A DNA stretch of 64,000 nucleotides from Sphingomonas sp. CL5.1 (GTDB taxonomy: Bacteria; Pseudomonadota; Alphaproteobacteria; Sphingomonadales; Sphingomonadaceae), in contig NZ_CP050137.1 of assembly GCF_013344685.1 (NCBI RefSeq), positions 4,085,001 to 4,149,000 on the forward strand, in the 5' to 3' direction. Every line of letters starts with the position of its first letter. The first letter of the stretch is position 1. Below are positions 16,189-24,857 of the stretch, one piece after another. The notes beneath the pieces were generated by a model that ran no database searches, was not told where the DNA came from, and was given only the letters and a program-made list of their open reading frames with translations. A program made the translations under genes and the position numbers.

Positions 16189-16884
16189 ATGAGATTGCTG
16201 ATCGTCGAGGACAATGCCGAGCTTGCCGAGGCGATGCGCGAGGCATTCGCGGGCCGACACCTGCATTGCGACATCGCGGCGGATGCCGGCGACGCGGAGA
16301 TATTGATCCGCACGACGCGCTATGCGCTCGTCATCCTCGATCTCGGCCTGCCCGACGAGGATGGGCTGGACCTGCTGCGGCGGCTGCGCGCGGCGCGGCA
16401 CAACGAGCCGATCCTGATCGTCACCGCGCGCGGCGAGGTGGAGAATCGCATCCTCGGCCTCAGCGCCGGGGCCGACGATTACATGGCCAAGCCGTTCCAT
16501 TTCGACGAGCTTCACGCCCGCGTGCTGGCGATCCTGCGGCGCGAATCCGGCTATAAGGACCGGCTGCTGCGCGCCGGAGCGCTGGAGCTGGACACCGAGG
16601 CGCGGCAGTTCCGCGTCGATGGCGCGCTGCTGGAATTTTCCGTGCGCGAGGGCGAGCTGCTGGAGTTGCTGATGCGCCAGCTCGATCGCGTCGTGCCCAA
16701 GCGCGTGCTGGAGGACCAGCTGTTCGGCGCGGGCGACAGCCTCGGGTCGAACGCGGTGGAGGTCTATATCCACCGCATCCGCCGCCACCTGAAGAACGCC
16801 GGGCTGGCGCTGACCGTGCAGACGGTGCGCGGCGTCGGCTACATGCTCCAGACGGTGCAGGATGGATCGACATTCGGAAGATGA
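16189..16884 (+). CDS. OmpR-family response regulator (QseB/PmrA-like)
   Basis: 231 residues. The receiver domain has the acidic pocket VEDN, phospho-acceptor Asp51 in VILDLGLPDEDG, Thr in LIVTARG and Lys in YMAKPFHFDEL. A winged-helix DNA-binding domain follows (about 125-222) with VEVYIHRIRRHLKNAG and TVRGVGYML. No HisKA-type sensor kinase is adjacent, so it is an orphan locally. The metal-efflux operon converges on it from the right. The last eight residues are encoded within the left arm and flank of a 17-bp inverted repeat shared with the end of the efflux operon. A four-codon ATG ORF overlaps the start and may be incidental. Confidence 0.9.
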   Translation: MRLLIVEDNAELAEAMREAFAGRHLHCDIAADAGDAEILIRTTRYALVILDLGLPDEDGLDLLRRLRAARHNEPILIVTARGEVENRILGLSAGADDYMAKPFHFDELHARVLAILRRESGYKDRLLRAGALELDTEARQFRVDGALLEFSVREGELLELLMRQLDRVVPKRVLEDQLFGAGDSLGSNAVEVYIHRIRRHLKNAGLALTVQTVRGVGYMLQTVQDGSTFGR

Positions 16885-17002
16885 CGAGCCGAAAATGATG
16901 GTTTTCCGTAACCGGAAGCGCAGCGAACTACAGGTCCGTGAGCACCGGAAGCGCGGAAAGCCGCCATTTGCAGGCCGTCAGGGCTGAATGTCGATCCGTC
17001 CT
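16859..17002. repeat. 144-bp segment bounded by 17-bp inverted repeats
   Basis: AGGATGGATCGACATTC at 16859-16875 recurs inverted at 16986-17002 with one mismatch. The left arm lies in the last codons of the response-regulator gene and the right arm covers the end of the convergent efflux lipoprotein gene. Between them are two copies of ACCGGAAGCGC (16911-16921 and 16944-16954) 33 bases apart. The arms are too far apart for an ordinary terminator. Possible readings are a small non-coding mobile remnant or a duplicated protein-binding site; no target duplication is evident. Confidence 0.65.
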
Positions 17003-18428
17003 AGCGCGCGCCGACCGGCGTGCCGCAGGCCTGGAACAACGCCACCGTGTCGGTCAGCCGCGCGGCGGTCGCCTGGAGGCGCTGCACCGACGCCTGCGAC
17101 GCCGCCGACGAGGCGTTGAGCAGCGCCAGCGTGCCGACCGCGCCAAGCTCCATCTGCCGCCGCGTCATCGCCAGCGTGCGCCCGGCGGCATCGTCGGCGC
17201 GCGTGGCGGCGTCCAGCGCGGCGGCGTCGGTGCGCAGGCCGGATAGCGCATCGTCCACGTCGAGGAACGCCTGCAACACCGCCGCGCGATATTGCGCCTT
17301 GGTCGCGTCCAGCGCCGCCTCCGCCGCGCGCTGGCGATGGCGCAATTCGCCGGAATGGAAGATCGGCTGGGTCACGCCGCCGATCAGCGCGAAGAACGGA
17401 TTGCCGCTGGCGAACATGTCGAGGAAACGCGTCGAGGAGCCGCCGGCATTGCCGCTCAGCGTGATCGCGGGCAGTCGCGCCGCGATCGCCGCGCCGACAT
17501 CCGCCGCCGCGCCGCGCATCTGCGCCTCCGCCGCGCGCACGTCCGGGCGATGCGCGACGATATCGGACGGCAGCGACAGCGGCAGGTCGGCGGGCAAGTG
17601 CAGTTCCTCCATCGCCGGCAGGTCGGGCAGCGGCGAGCCAGCCGGGCGGCCGAGCAGCGAGAGGATCAGCCCGGCCTGGTGATCGCGCTGCCGCTCCAGC
17701 GCCGGCAGCGCCGTCTCGACATTGGCGAGCACGGTCTGCTGCGCCGTCACCTCGGCCAGCCCCACGTCGCCTAGCGCGCGGCGGCGTTCGAGCATCGCGA
17801 CCAGCGCGCGATTGTCCGCGATCGCCTTCTCCGTCGCCGCCACCTGCGCGTCGAGCGCGGCATGCTGGATCGCCGCGACGACGAGATTGGCGACCGCCGC
17901 GATCCGCGCCGCCTCCAGCCGCTGCCCCGCCACCTCGGCCGCCGCTCGGGCCGAGCGCACCGCGTTGCGTCCCGCGCCGAACAGGTCGAGCGGATAGGCC
18001 ACCGTCACCTGCGCGGTATGCAATGTGTAGAGATAGCTCACGTTGTCGGCGAGCGGCGGGGAGAGCGCGCGCGATATCCGCGTCCGCTCCGCCTGATAGC
18101 CGGCGTCCACCTTCGGTCCCTGCGCCCCGGCGGTGGCGCTGGCCAGCTCGCGCGCCTGCCGGAGGTTGGCTTCGGCGGTCGCCAGATCCTCGTTATGCGC
18201 CAGCGCGGCGCGGACCAGCGCGTCGAGCTTCGCGCTGCCGAACGCGCGCCACCATTCGGCGAGCGCGGGCGCGCCCGCTTCCAGCCGCTGCGCCCCGCCG
18301 GTTACGGGCGCGATCGTCTCGGATACGCGCGCGGGCGGCAGCGGCGCCTCCGTCCCCGGATGCGCGGGAGCGATCGTGCAGCCCGCGAGCAGCAATGCCG
18401 CGAGCGAGACGGGAAACAGGCGCATCAT
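17001..18428 (-). CDS. Outer-membrane efflux lipoprotein, TolC/NodT type
   Basis: 475 residues. A signal peptide ends in a lipobox (ALLLAGCTIAPAHPG), so Cys is lipidated and the protein is anchored in the outer membrane. Two repeats of the outer-membrane factor family follow (AEANLRQARELASATAGAQGPKV and the C-terminal QMELGAVGTLALLNASSAASQASVQRLQATA). It is the exit channel of the three-gene heavy-metal RND operon. The first of two tandem ATGs overlaps the pump stop in an ATGA junction. Confidence 0.93.
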   Translation of the reverse strand: MMRLFPVSLAALLLAGCTIAPAHPGTEAPLPPARVSETIAPVTGGAQRLEAGAPALAEWWRAFGSAKLDALVRAALAHNEDLATAEANLRQARELASATAGAQGPKVDAGYQAERTRISRALSPPLADNVSYLYTLHTAQVTVAYPLDLFGAGRNAVRSARAAAEVAGQRLEAARIAAVANLVVAAIQHAALDAQVAATEKAIADNRALVAMLERRRALGDVGLAEVTAQQTVLANVETALPALERQRDHQAGLILSLLGRPAGSPLPDLPAMEELHLPADLPLSLPSDIVAHRPDVRAAEAQMRGAAADVGAAIAARLPAITLSGNAGGSSTRFLDMFASGNPFFALIGGVTQPIFHSGELRHRQRAAEAALDATKAQYRAAVLQAFLDVDDALSGLRTDAAALDAATRADDAAGRTLAMTRRQMELGAVGTLALLNASSAASQASVQRLQATAARLTDTVALFQACGTPVGAR

Positions 18429-21400
18429 GCCGGCTCCATCGGCGTGCCGTCGGCATGGTGCCGGTGCTCGGCGTGGCCGTGTGCCCCGTGATGGCGCGAG
18501 AAGCGCACGATCAGCACCGGCAGCACCATCAGGATCAGCACCGGCGCCAGCGTCATCCCGCCGACCACCACCAGCGCCAGCGGCTTCTGCACCTGGCTAC
18601 CGATGCCGGTCGAGATCGCCGCCGGCAGCAGGCCGATCGCGGCCGCGAGGCAGGTCATCACCACCGGGCGCAGGCAGTGGCGCACCGTCACGGCGATCGC
18701 CTCGTCGCGCGCCAGCCCTTCGTTGACCTGGGTGTTGAAGGTCGCGACGACGAGGATGCCGTCCATCACCGCGATGCCGAACAGCGCGACGAAGCCGATC
18801 GCGGCGGAGATGCTGAACGGCGTGCCCGTCAGCGCCAGCGCCAGCACGCCCCCGATCAGCGCCATCGGGATGACGCTGAACGCCAGCATCGTGTCCCGGA
18901 TCGAGCCGAAATTGGCGAACAGCAGCACGACGATCAGCAGCAGGCTGATCGGCACCACCACCTCCAGCCGCGCGACCGCATTGGCGAGGTTGCCCAGCTC
19001 GCCCGCCCATTCGAGGTGATAGCCCGGCGGCAGCACGACATGTTTCGCGATCCGCGCCTTCACCTCGTCCACCGTGCTGCCGAGATCGCGACCGCGCACG
19101 CTGAACTTGATCGGGACATAGCGTTCCTGATGCTCGCGATAGATGAACGACGCGCCGGAGGTGAGGCGGATCTTCGCCACTTCCGACAGCGGCACCTGCA
19201 CCAGCCCGTTGCCGCTTGGCGCCGGCGCGCCGACGGTGATGCGGTTCAGCGCCTCGATATCGTTGCGCTGCGCCGGATCGAGCCGGACGACGATCGGGAA
19301 ATAGCGATCGGTATCCTTCTCGTAGAGGTTGGCGACGGACGCGCCGCCGACCGCCGCCGCGATCGTCTGGTTGATGTCGTCGGGCGCGAGACCGTAGCGC
19401 GCCGCCGCCAGCCGGTCGATGTCGATGCGCACGGTCGGCTGGCCGAGCGAATCCGACACGCCGAGGTCGGCGATGCCGCGCACCTGCGCCATCTGCGCCT
19501 TGATCTCGCCCGCGATCTTTTCCAGCGTCTCAAGATCGCTGCCGAACACCTTGATCGAATTGGCGCCCTTCACGCCCGACGACGCCTCGTCGACATTGTC
19601 CTGGATATATTGCGAGAATTCGAAATCCACGCCGGGATATTTCGCCTGCAATTTCCGTTGCAGCTCGGCGGTGAGCTTCTCCTTGCTCGCGCCGCGCGGC
19701 CAGTCCTCCGCCGGCTTCAGCGGCGCGTAGAATTCGGCGTTGAAGAAGCCCGTCGCGTCGGTGCCGTCGTCGGGGCGGCCGTGGGTGGAGACGACGCGCT
19801 CCACCTCCGGCCGCCCGGCGATGATGCGGCGGATGCCGTTGACCACCGGCTGCCCCGCCTCCAGCGAGATCGACGGCGGCAGCGTGGCGCGGATGTAGAG
19901 GTTGCCCTCCTCCAGATGCGGCAGGAACTCCACGCCCAGCGCGCGCACCGCATAGAGCGAGCCGGCCAGCGCGATCCCGGTCAGCCCCAGCGTCAGCACG
20001 CGATTGGCGAGCGCGAAGGACACCGCCGGCTCGGCGACCCGCTTCAGCTGGCGGACCACCCATGTATCGACCTCCGCCAGCTTGTCCGGCAGCAGCAGCG
20101 CCGACAGCACGGGCGCGACGGTGAAGGCGGCGACCAGCCCGCCGGCGATGGCATAGGCATAGGTCTTGGCCATCGGGCCGAAGATATGCCCCTCCACCCC
20201 GGTCAGCGTGAACAGCGGCAGGAAGCTGGCGATGATGATCGCGGCGGCGAAGAAGATGCCCCGGCTCACGTCGTTCGACGCATGCAGGATCGCGGAGAAG
20301 CGGTTCGCCGTGCTCGCATGGATGCGCCCGGTGCCGATATCGTGCGACCGCTCCGCCATGCGGCGGAAGATCGCCTCCACCATGATGACGGCCGCATCGA
20401 CGATCAGCCCGAAATCGAGCGCGCCGAGCGACAGCAGGTTGGCGGATTCGCCCTGGAAGATCAGCACCAGCACCGCGACCGACAGCGCGAAGGGGATCGT
20501 CACCGCGACGATCAGCGCGCTGCGCAGGTTGCCGAGGAACAGCCATTGCAGCGCGAAGATCAGCAGCACGCCCATGGCGAGGTTGTGCATCACCGTATGG
20601 GTGGTGACGCCGATCAGGTTCGAGCGGTCGTAGATGCGCTCCAGATGGACGCCGGGGGGCAGGACGCCGCCGGCATTGACCGTCTCCACCTCCTGCTCCA
20701 CCGCGCGGATCGCGGGCATCGACCGCGCGCCGCGCTGCATCAGCACGATGCCCATGACGATGTCGTCGTCCGCGCCGTCCCCGGCGATGCCGAGGCGCGG
20801 CATGTTGCCGATCGCCACCTCGCCCACGTCGCGCAGCAGCACCGGCGTCGAGCCGCCCGCGCCGCCCCCCGTGCCGACCCCCATGCCAACCATCGTGTCG
20901 CGGATCGCCTCGACCGACTGGATCAGCCCGACGCCGCGCACGATCGCCGCCTGCTCGCCGAAATTCACCGTCTGCCCGCCGACGTTGCCGTCGCTCTTGC
21001 CGAGCGCCGCCAGCACCTGCGGCACGGAGACGCCATGCGCGATCAGCCTGTCGCGATCGAGCCGCACCTCATAGGTGCGCAGCTTGCCGCCCCATCCGGT
21101 GACGTCGACGACGCCCGGCAGCCGCTTGAAGCGGCGTTGCAGCACCCAGTCCTGCAACGTCTTGAGGTCCATCACCGAATAGCCCGGCGGGCCGACGATG
21201 CGGTAGCGGTAGATCTCCCCGATCGGGCTGGTCGGCGAGAGGGTCGGCTGCGCGCCGTTGGGCATCGGCGGGATTTGCGAAAGGCGGCCGAGCACGAGTT
21301 GCTCCGCCTCGCGGAAGGTCTCGTCATAGGTGAACTGGATCTTCACGTCCGACAGGCCGAACAGCGAGATCGAACGCACCGCCGTGACGTGCGGCAGCCC

Positions 21401-21619
21401 GGCGATCGCCACTTCGATCGGGGTGGTGACGTTGCGCTCCATCTCCTCCGCCGAGGTGCCGTTGCTCTGCGTCAGCACCTCCACCATCGGCGGGACCGGA
21501 TCGGGATAGGCCTCGATATTGAGGTTCGCGAAGCCGACCGCGCCGGCCAGGATCAGCCCGATCAGCAGCGTCAGCACCAGCATCCGCTGGCGCAGCGCCA
21601 GCTCGACCAGCCGGTTCAT
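18425..21619 (-). CDS. Heavy-metal efflux RND pump (CzcA/CusA family)
   Basis: 1064-residue inner-membrane proton/metal antiporter. The start giving MNRLVELALRQRM is normal for the family; the frame is open further upstream, but that part is antisense-like and covers the fusion-protein gene. The helix-4 motif carries Asp402, Asp408 and Glu415, identical in numbering to the proton-relay residues of CzcA, which favours Zn/Co/Cd over Cu/Ag export. The C-terminus ends in a His-rich tail (SRHHGAHGHAEHRHHADG) that could bind metal on the cytoplasmic side. Start and stop overlap the flanking operon genes by four bases each. A 1240-codon open frame on the opposite strand is a shadow of this gene. Confidence 0.95.
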   Translation of the reverse strand: MNRLVELALRQRMLVLTLLIGLILAGAVGFANLNIEAYPDPVPPMVEVLTQSNGTSAEEMERNVTTPIEVAIAGLPHVTAVRSISLFGLSDVKIQFTYDETFREAEQLVLGRLSQIPPMPNGAQPTLSPTSPIGEIYRYRIVGPPGYSVMDLKTLQDWVLQRRFKRLPGVVDVTGWGGKLRTYEVRLDRDRLIAHGVSVPQVLAALGKSDGNVGGQTVNFGEQAAIVRGVGLIQSVEAIRDTMVGMGVGTGGGAGGSTPVLLRDVGEVAIGNMPRLGIAGDGADDDIVMGIVLMQRGARSMPAIRAVEQEVETVNAGGVLPPGVHLERIYDRSNLIGVTTHTVMHNLAMGVLLIFALQWLFLGNLRSALIVAVTIPFALSVAVLVLIFQGESANLLSLGALDFGLIVDAAVIMVEAIFRRMAERSHDIGTGRIHASTANRFSAILHASNDVSRGIFFAAAIIIASFLPLFTLTGVEGHIFGPMAKTYAYAIAGGLVAAFTVAPVLSALLLPDKLAEVDTWVVRQLKRVAEPAVSFALANRVLTLGLTGIALAGSLYAVRALGVEFLPHLEEGNLYIRATLPPSISLEAGQPVVNGIRRIIAGRPEVERVVSTHGRPDDGTDATGFFNAEFYAPLKPAEDWPRGASKEKLTAELQRKLQAKYPGVDFEFSQYIQDNVDEASSGVKGANSIKVFGSDLETLEKIAGEIKAQMAQVRGIADLGVSDSLGQPTVRIDIDRLAAARYGLAPDDINQTIAAAVGGASVANLYEKDTDRYFPIVVRLDPAQRNDIEALNRITVGAPAPSGNGLVQVPLSEVAKIRLTSGASFIYREHQERYVPIKFSVRGRDLGSTVDEVKARIAKHVVLPPGYHLEWAGELGNLANAVARLEVVVPISLLLIVVLLFANFGSIRDTMLAFSVIPMALIGGVLALALTGTPFSISAAIGFVALFGIAVMDGILVVATFNTQVNEGLARDEAIAVTVRHCLRPVVMTCLAAAIGLLPAAISTGIGSQVQKPLALVVVGGMTLAPVLILMVLPVLIVRFSRHHGAHGHAEHRHHADGTPMEPA

Positions 21620-22860
21620 TGGTCGAGGCCCGCCTCGTTGACGAACAGCGCGCCCTTGGTGACGACCCGGTCGCCGGGCTTGAGGCCGGCGAGGATGCGG
21701 GTGAAGCCGCCTTCGCTCGGCCCGGTGGTGACGGGGCGGGCGTAGAGCAGCCGGTCGCGCCCCTCCACCCACACGCGGGCGCTGTCGCCCTCATGGATCA
21801 CCGCCGATCCGGGCACCAGCACGGCATCGCCGCCCCCGGTCCGCCGGCTGATCGTGAAGGAGGCGAACATCTGCGGCTTGAGCGCGCCGTCCGGGTTGTC
21901 GATCGAGGCGCGCACCGGCAGGCGGTGGCTGTTCGGATCGAGCGCCGCGCCGACATTGTCGATCCGCGCGGCGAAGGTGCGGCCGGGCAGCGCGGGCGTC
22001 GTCACCCGCACCTGATCGCCGACGTGGACGGTCGCCGCATCGCTCTCCGCCAGTTGCGCGACGAGCCAGACGCGCGAGGGATCGGTGATCGTCAGCAGCG
22101 GTGTGGTGCCGCCGGCGGTGACGAACTGGCCCGGCGCGACGTTGCGATCCGCGATCAGCCCGGCGACCGGCGCGCGATAGACGGTGGCGGGCTGCCCCGC
22201 GGGTCCCCCGCTGTCCCCGCTGCTGCCGAAGATCGCGACATGGTTGCGCGCCGCCCGCTCGGCCGATTCCGCCGTGCGCAGCGCCGATTGCGCCGCGACC
22301 AGATCGGCCTGCGACTGGGTGTAATCCTTCAGCGCGCCGCCGGCCGTCTCATAGATCGCCTTCTGCCGGGCGGCGCTGGCCGTGGCGACGCGCAGCGCCT
22401 CCGCCGCCGACGCGCGCTGCGCCGCCGCCGTCGCGAGCGCGTTGCGCGCATCGACCATCTCGGGCGACGCGATGCGCAGCAGCGGCTGCCCCTTCGCCAC
22501 CCGCCGCCCCGGCTCGACATAGACCGCCAGCACCTGTCCCGAGAACGGCAGCAGGACGGGCGTGCTGTGATCCCCGTCGACCGCGATCGCCCCGCTGGCG
22601 CGCACGAGCTGCGCATCCGCCCCGCTCGTCACCGGCGCGATGGTGAGCTGCGCCAGCTGCTCCGGCGTCGGCCTGAACGCGCCCGCCGGCAATTTCGGCG
22701 GCACCGGCGGCGGCGAGGTGAACAGCGCCCGCGCGCCCGCGATCAGCAGCAGCACCGCCACCAGTACGGCGGCGGCCAGCACGACGAGGCGAAGCTGCCC
22801 GGCGCGGCCGATCGCCCGCGCGGGCGGAAGTGGTGACGAGGAAGCCAGATTGTCGGTCAC
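21616..22860 (-). CDS. RND efflux membrane-fusion protein (CzcB-like)
   Basis: 414 residues. One N-terminal anchor helix (VVLAAAVLVAVLLLIAGARALF) is followed by the periplasmic adaptor: lipoyl-like half-motifs (LLPFSGQVLAVYVEPGRRVAKGQPLLRI and YRAPVAGLIADRNVAPGQFV), a helical hairpin rich in Ala and Gln, and a beta-barrel domain. It links the pump to the outer-membrane lipoprotein. It is first in the operon and couples to the pump gene through an ATGA overlap. The upstream 212 bp separate it from a divergent histidine kinase and contain two regulator-like repeat boxes. Confidence 0.93.
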   Translation of the reverse strand: MTDNLASSSPLPPARAIGRAGQLRLVVLAAAVLVAVLLLIAGARALFTSPPPVPPKLPAGAFRPTPEQLAQLTIAPVTSGADAQLVRASGAIAVDGDHSTPVLLPFSGQVLAVYVEPGRRVAKGQPLLRIASPEMVDARNALATAAAQRASAAEALRVATASAARQKAIYETAGGALKDYTQSQADLVAAQSALRTAESAERAARNHVAIFGSSGDSGGPAGQPATVYRAPVAGLIADRNVAPGQFVTAGGTTPLLTITDPSRVWLVAQLAESDAATVHVGDQVRVTTPALPGRTFAARIDNVGAALDPNSHRLPVRASIDNPDGALKPQMFASFTISRRTGGGDAVLVPGSAVIHEGDSARVWVEGRDRLLYARPVTTGPSEGGFTRILAGLKPGDRVVTKGALFVNEAGLDQ

Positions 22861-22935
22861 GCGCCCTGTCCGCTGCCGGTTGATGCCTTCGTTCCCGGGA
22901 AAAGGGAGCCGTTCGCGCCCCTCTATTCCCCGTCG

Positions 22936-22996
22936 CTTACATGGACATTACGCTGACGCCGCGATCGGATATTCCTTCAAGTAAGGCGCCCGTAAG
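22936..22996. promoter_or_regulatory. Two PmrA/QseB-like direct-repeat boxes, opposite orientation
   Basis: CTTACA-N5-ATTACG on the plus strand at 22936-22952 and CTTACG-N5-CTTACT on the minus strand at 22980-22996. Each is a pair of 6-mers with an 11-base period, the layout bound by OmpR-family dimers; PmrA and QseB recognise YTTAAK-N5-YTTAAK. They lie in the divergent region between the metal-efflux operon and the HWE kinase, about 75-135 bases from either start. An OmpR-type regulator gene lies at the far end of the same operon. Confidence 0.6.
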
Positions 22997-23072
22997 CAAC
23001 CCCGCCCACAGTCCCCGCCGGTCAGCCCGCGCCTGCATCGGCTTCGCACGGATGTGGGCAGGAGAAGCCGCC

Positions 23073-24074
23073 GTGTCTCCATCATCGCTCTATCGCTCGC
23101 TCGTCCTGCCCGCCGGCGCGTTCCTACTGGTCGTCGCGGTCACGGTCGCCTCGGTGCATTTCGCCCCGGACCGGCCGTGGCTGCTGTTCATCTTCATGGC
23201 GCTGGCGTTCGTCGTCGTCGCGGTGGTGGGCGGTCGCGGACCCGGACTGGTGGGGGTCGGCTTCGGCACGCTCGCCCTCGCCGTCGCGCTGCCCGGCGAA
23301 GGGTTGGCGGTGCCCGATCCCGACGACGCGCTGGCGCTGATCGCGACGCTGGCGCTGGGGTTGCTCGTCACATGGGCGGCGGGTCACTGGAAGCGCCGGA
23401 ATGACCTGCTTGCCGCCGAGCTGCGACTCGCCCGCGCCGGGCAGGAGCGCGCGGCCGCGCTGCTGCGCGAATTGTCGCACCGGCTCGCCAACGATCTCGC
23501 GATGCTCGTTTCCACCGCTTCGCTCGCTGCCCGCCGCTCGACCAGCCCGGAAACCGCCGCCACCCTCGATCAGGTGATATCGCGCATGGTGGTGCTGAGC
23601 CGGGTCTATCAGCGCCTGCGGATCTACGAGGCGACAAGCGAGCGGGTGGAACTGAGCGCCTTCCTCGCCAACCTGTGCGACGACATGCGGCTCACGCGCT
23701 TCAACATGCGCCCGATCGCGCTGCATCTGGAGCTTTCGGCCTGCGCCGTGCCGCTGTCGCAGGCGGTGATCCTCGGCCTGGTCACCAACGAGCTGCTGAC
23801 GAACATCGCCAAACATTCATTTCCCGACGACCGGCCCGGCAATGTCACGGTGCGATTGCGGCCGCACCCCTTCCGCCCGGACGCGATGCAGCTCACGGTG
23901 AGCGACGACGGCATCGGCTTCACGCCGGCCGCGCCGGACGACGCGCACATGGGCCAGCGGCTGCTCGCCGCGCTCGCCTCGCAACTCGGCGGCGACATCG
24001 CGACCGCCCGGCAGGAAGGGAGGACGATCGCGACTCTCCACTTCCCGCTGTCGCCCCACGCGCCGGGCGCCTAG
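23073..24074 (+). CDS. HWE/HisKA_2-type sensor histidine kinase
   Basis: About 333 residues from GTG 23073, chosen because AGGAGAA lies six bases upstream and the product then begins right before the first membrane helix; in-frame ATGs at 22941 and 23052 have no good ribosome-binding site. About four hydrophobic helices (DUF4118-like) precede the phospho-acceptor His136 in LRELSHRLANDLAML. The ATPase part contains VTNELLTNIAKHSF and VSDDGIGF. Such kinases usually feed FixJ/PhyR-type regulators in sphingomonads, not OmpR-type ones. Its TAG stop shares the tetranucleotide CTAG with the convergent mutT stop. Confidence 0.88.
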   Translation: MSPSSLYRSLVLPAGAFLLVVAVTVASVHFAPDRPWLLFIFMALAFVVVAVVGGRGPGLVGVGFGTLALAVALPGEGLAVPDPDDALALIATLALGLLVTWAAGHWKRRNDLLAAELRLARAGQERAAALLRELSHRLANDLAMLVSTASLAARRSTSPETAATLDQVISRMVVLSRVYQRLRIYEATSERVELSAFLANLCDDMRLTRFNMRPIALHLELSACAVPLSQAVILGLVTNELLTNIAKHSFPDDRPGNVTVRLRPHPFRPDAMQLTVSDDGIGFTPAAPDDAHMGQRLLAALASQLGGDIATARQEGRTIATLHFPLSPHAPGA

Positions 24075-24466
24075 GATCGCAACGCCGCGAGCAGCGGCAC
24101 GTCCGCCGCCGGCATCGGCAGCGCGGCGAGCGAATCGGCATCGCCCCATCGCAATTCGGCCGCCTCCAGCGCCTGCGGATCGCCGCTCCAGCGCCGGCAG
24201 CGATAGAGCATCAGGATCATGTGCCGGTCGCCAAGCGGCTGGCTGGCGAAGGTGACGGGAGAGAGATCACCGGGCGCGACGATAATGCCAAGTTCCTCAT
24301 CCAGCTCGCGACAGAGCGCCGCCTCGGGTGATTCGCCGCATTCGACCTTGCCGCCGGGAAATTCCCACAGCCCGGCCAGCGCCTTTCCTTCCGGGCGGCG
24401 CTGCATGAGGATATGGCCAGCCTCGTCGATCAACGCGGCGGCCACCACGGGGAAAATTACGGTCAC
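24071..24466 (-). CDS. mutT: 8-oxo-dGTP diphosphatase (MutT, Nudix family)
   Basis: 131 residues. The full Nudix box is present (GGKVECGESPEAALCRELDEELGI), preceded by MQRRPEGKALAGLWEFPGG, diagnostic of MutT, which removes oxidised dGTP and prevents A:T to C:G mutation. The start is a GTG. It is divergent from the first Flp pilin gene across 48 bp and converges with the histidine kinase; both stop codons lie in one CTAG. Confidence 0.93.
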   Translation of the reverse strand: MTVIFPVVAAALIDEAGHILMQRRPEGKALAGLWEFPGGKVECGESPEAALCRELDEELGIIVAPGDLSPVTFASQPLGDRHMILMLYRCRRWSGDPQALEAAELRWGDADSLAALPMPAADVPLLAALRS

Positions 24467-24514
24467 GGCGTGCGCGTCGACATTTCGTTAAGCCTGCTCT
24501 GTCATTCTTAGCCC

Positions 24515-24721
24515 ATGTTACGATCGCGGCCATCCCGGACGACCGGTTTTCGTGCCTTCCGCGCGCGCCTCCTCCGCGATCGGCGCGGCGCGACGGCTGT
24601 CGAATACGGCCTGATTGTCGCGCTGATCGTGATCGCGATGATCTCCAGCCTGACGAATCTCGCCTCGGTGACCACCGGCATGTGGAACAACGTCAGCAGC
24701 AAAGTGGTCAACGCGCAATAA
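24515..24721 (+). CDS. Flp-family type IVb pilin (longer form)
   Basis: 68 residues: a basic leader (RARLLRDRRG), the prepilin-like junction and GATAVEYGLIVALIVIAMISSL, where Glu at position +5 of the mature pilin and the hydrophobic helix are the Flp hallmark. It would be processed by a TadV-type prepilin peptidase and assembled into adhesive Flp pili. No tad, rcp or cpa assembly genes are in the window. It is followed 136 bp later by a second pilin with a different leader. Confidence 0.9.
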   Translation: MLRSRPSRTTGFRAFRARLLRDRRGATAVEYGLIVALIVIAMISSLTNLASVTTGMWNNVSSKVVNAQ

Positions 24722-24857
24722 TTCTCCGCGCCACGCGCTGAATTTGCCCGCCTTAAACATTCCTCAACCCAGACATTCTATCGATTCGCTTGCTGGATAG
24801 GGGGACCCTCGATCCAGTCGGGTGACTGAAGCAATAGATTACCACTGGAGATCGAGC

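Noticed and set aside
16178-16192. Four-codon leader peptide overlapping the response-regulator start
   Set aside because: ATG AAG CCG CGA TGA could couple translation, but such a short frame occurs often by chance and has no ribosome-binding site of its own.
18023-21745. A 1240-codon open frame on the plus strand
   Set aside because: It is antisense to the RND pump, with extreme Arg/His/Asp/Gln bias and no domain; the minus strand encodes all pump motifs.
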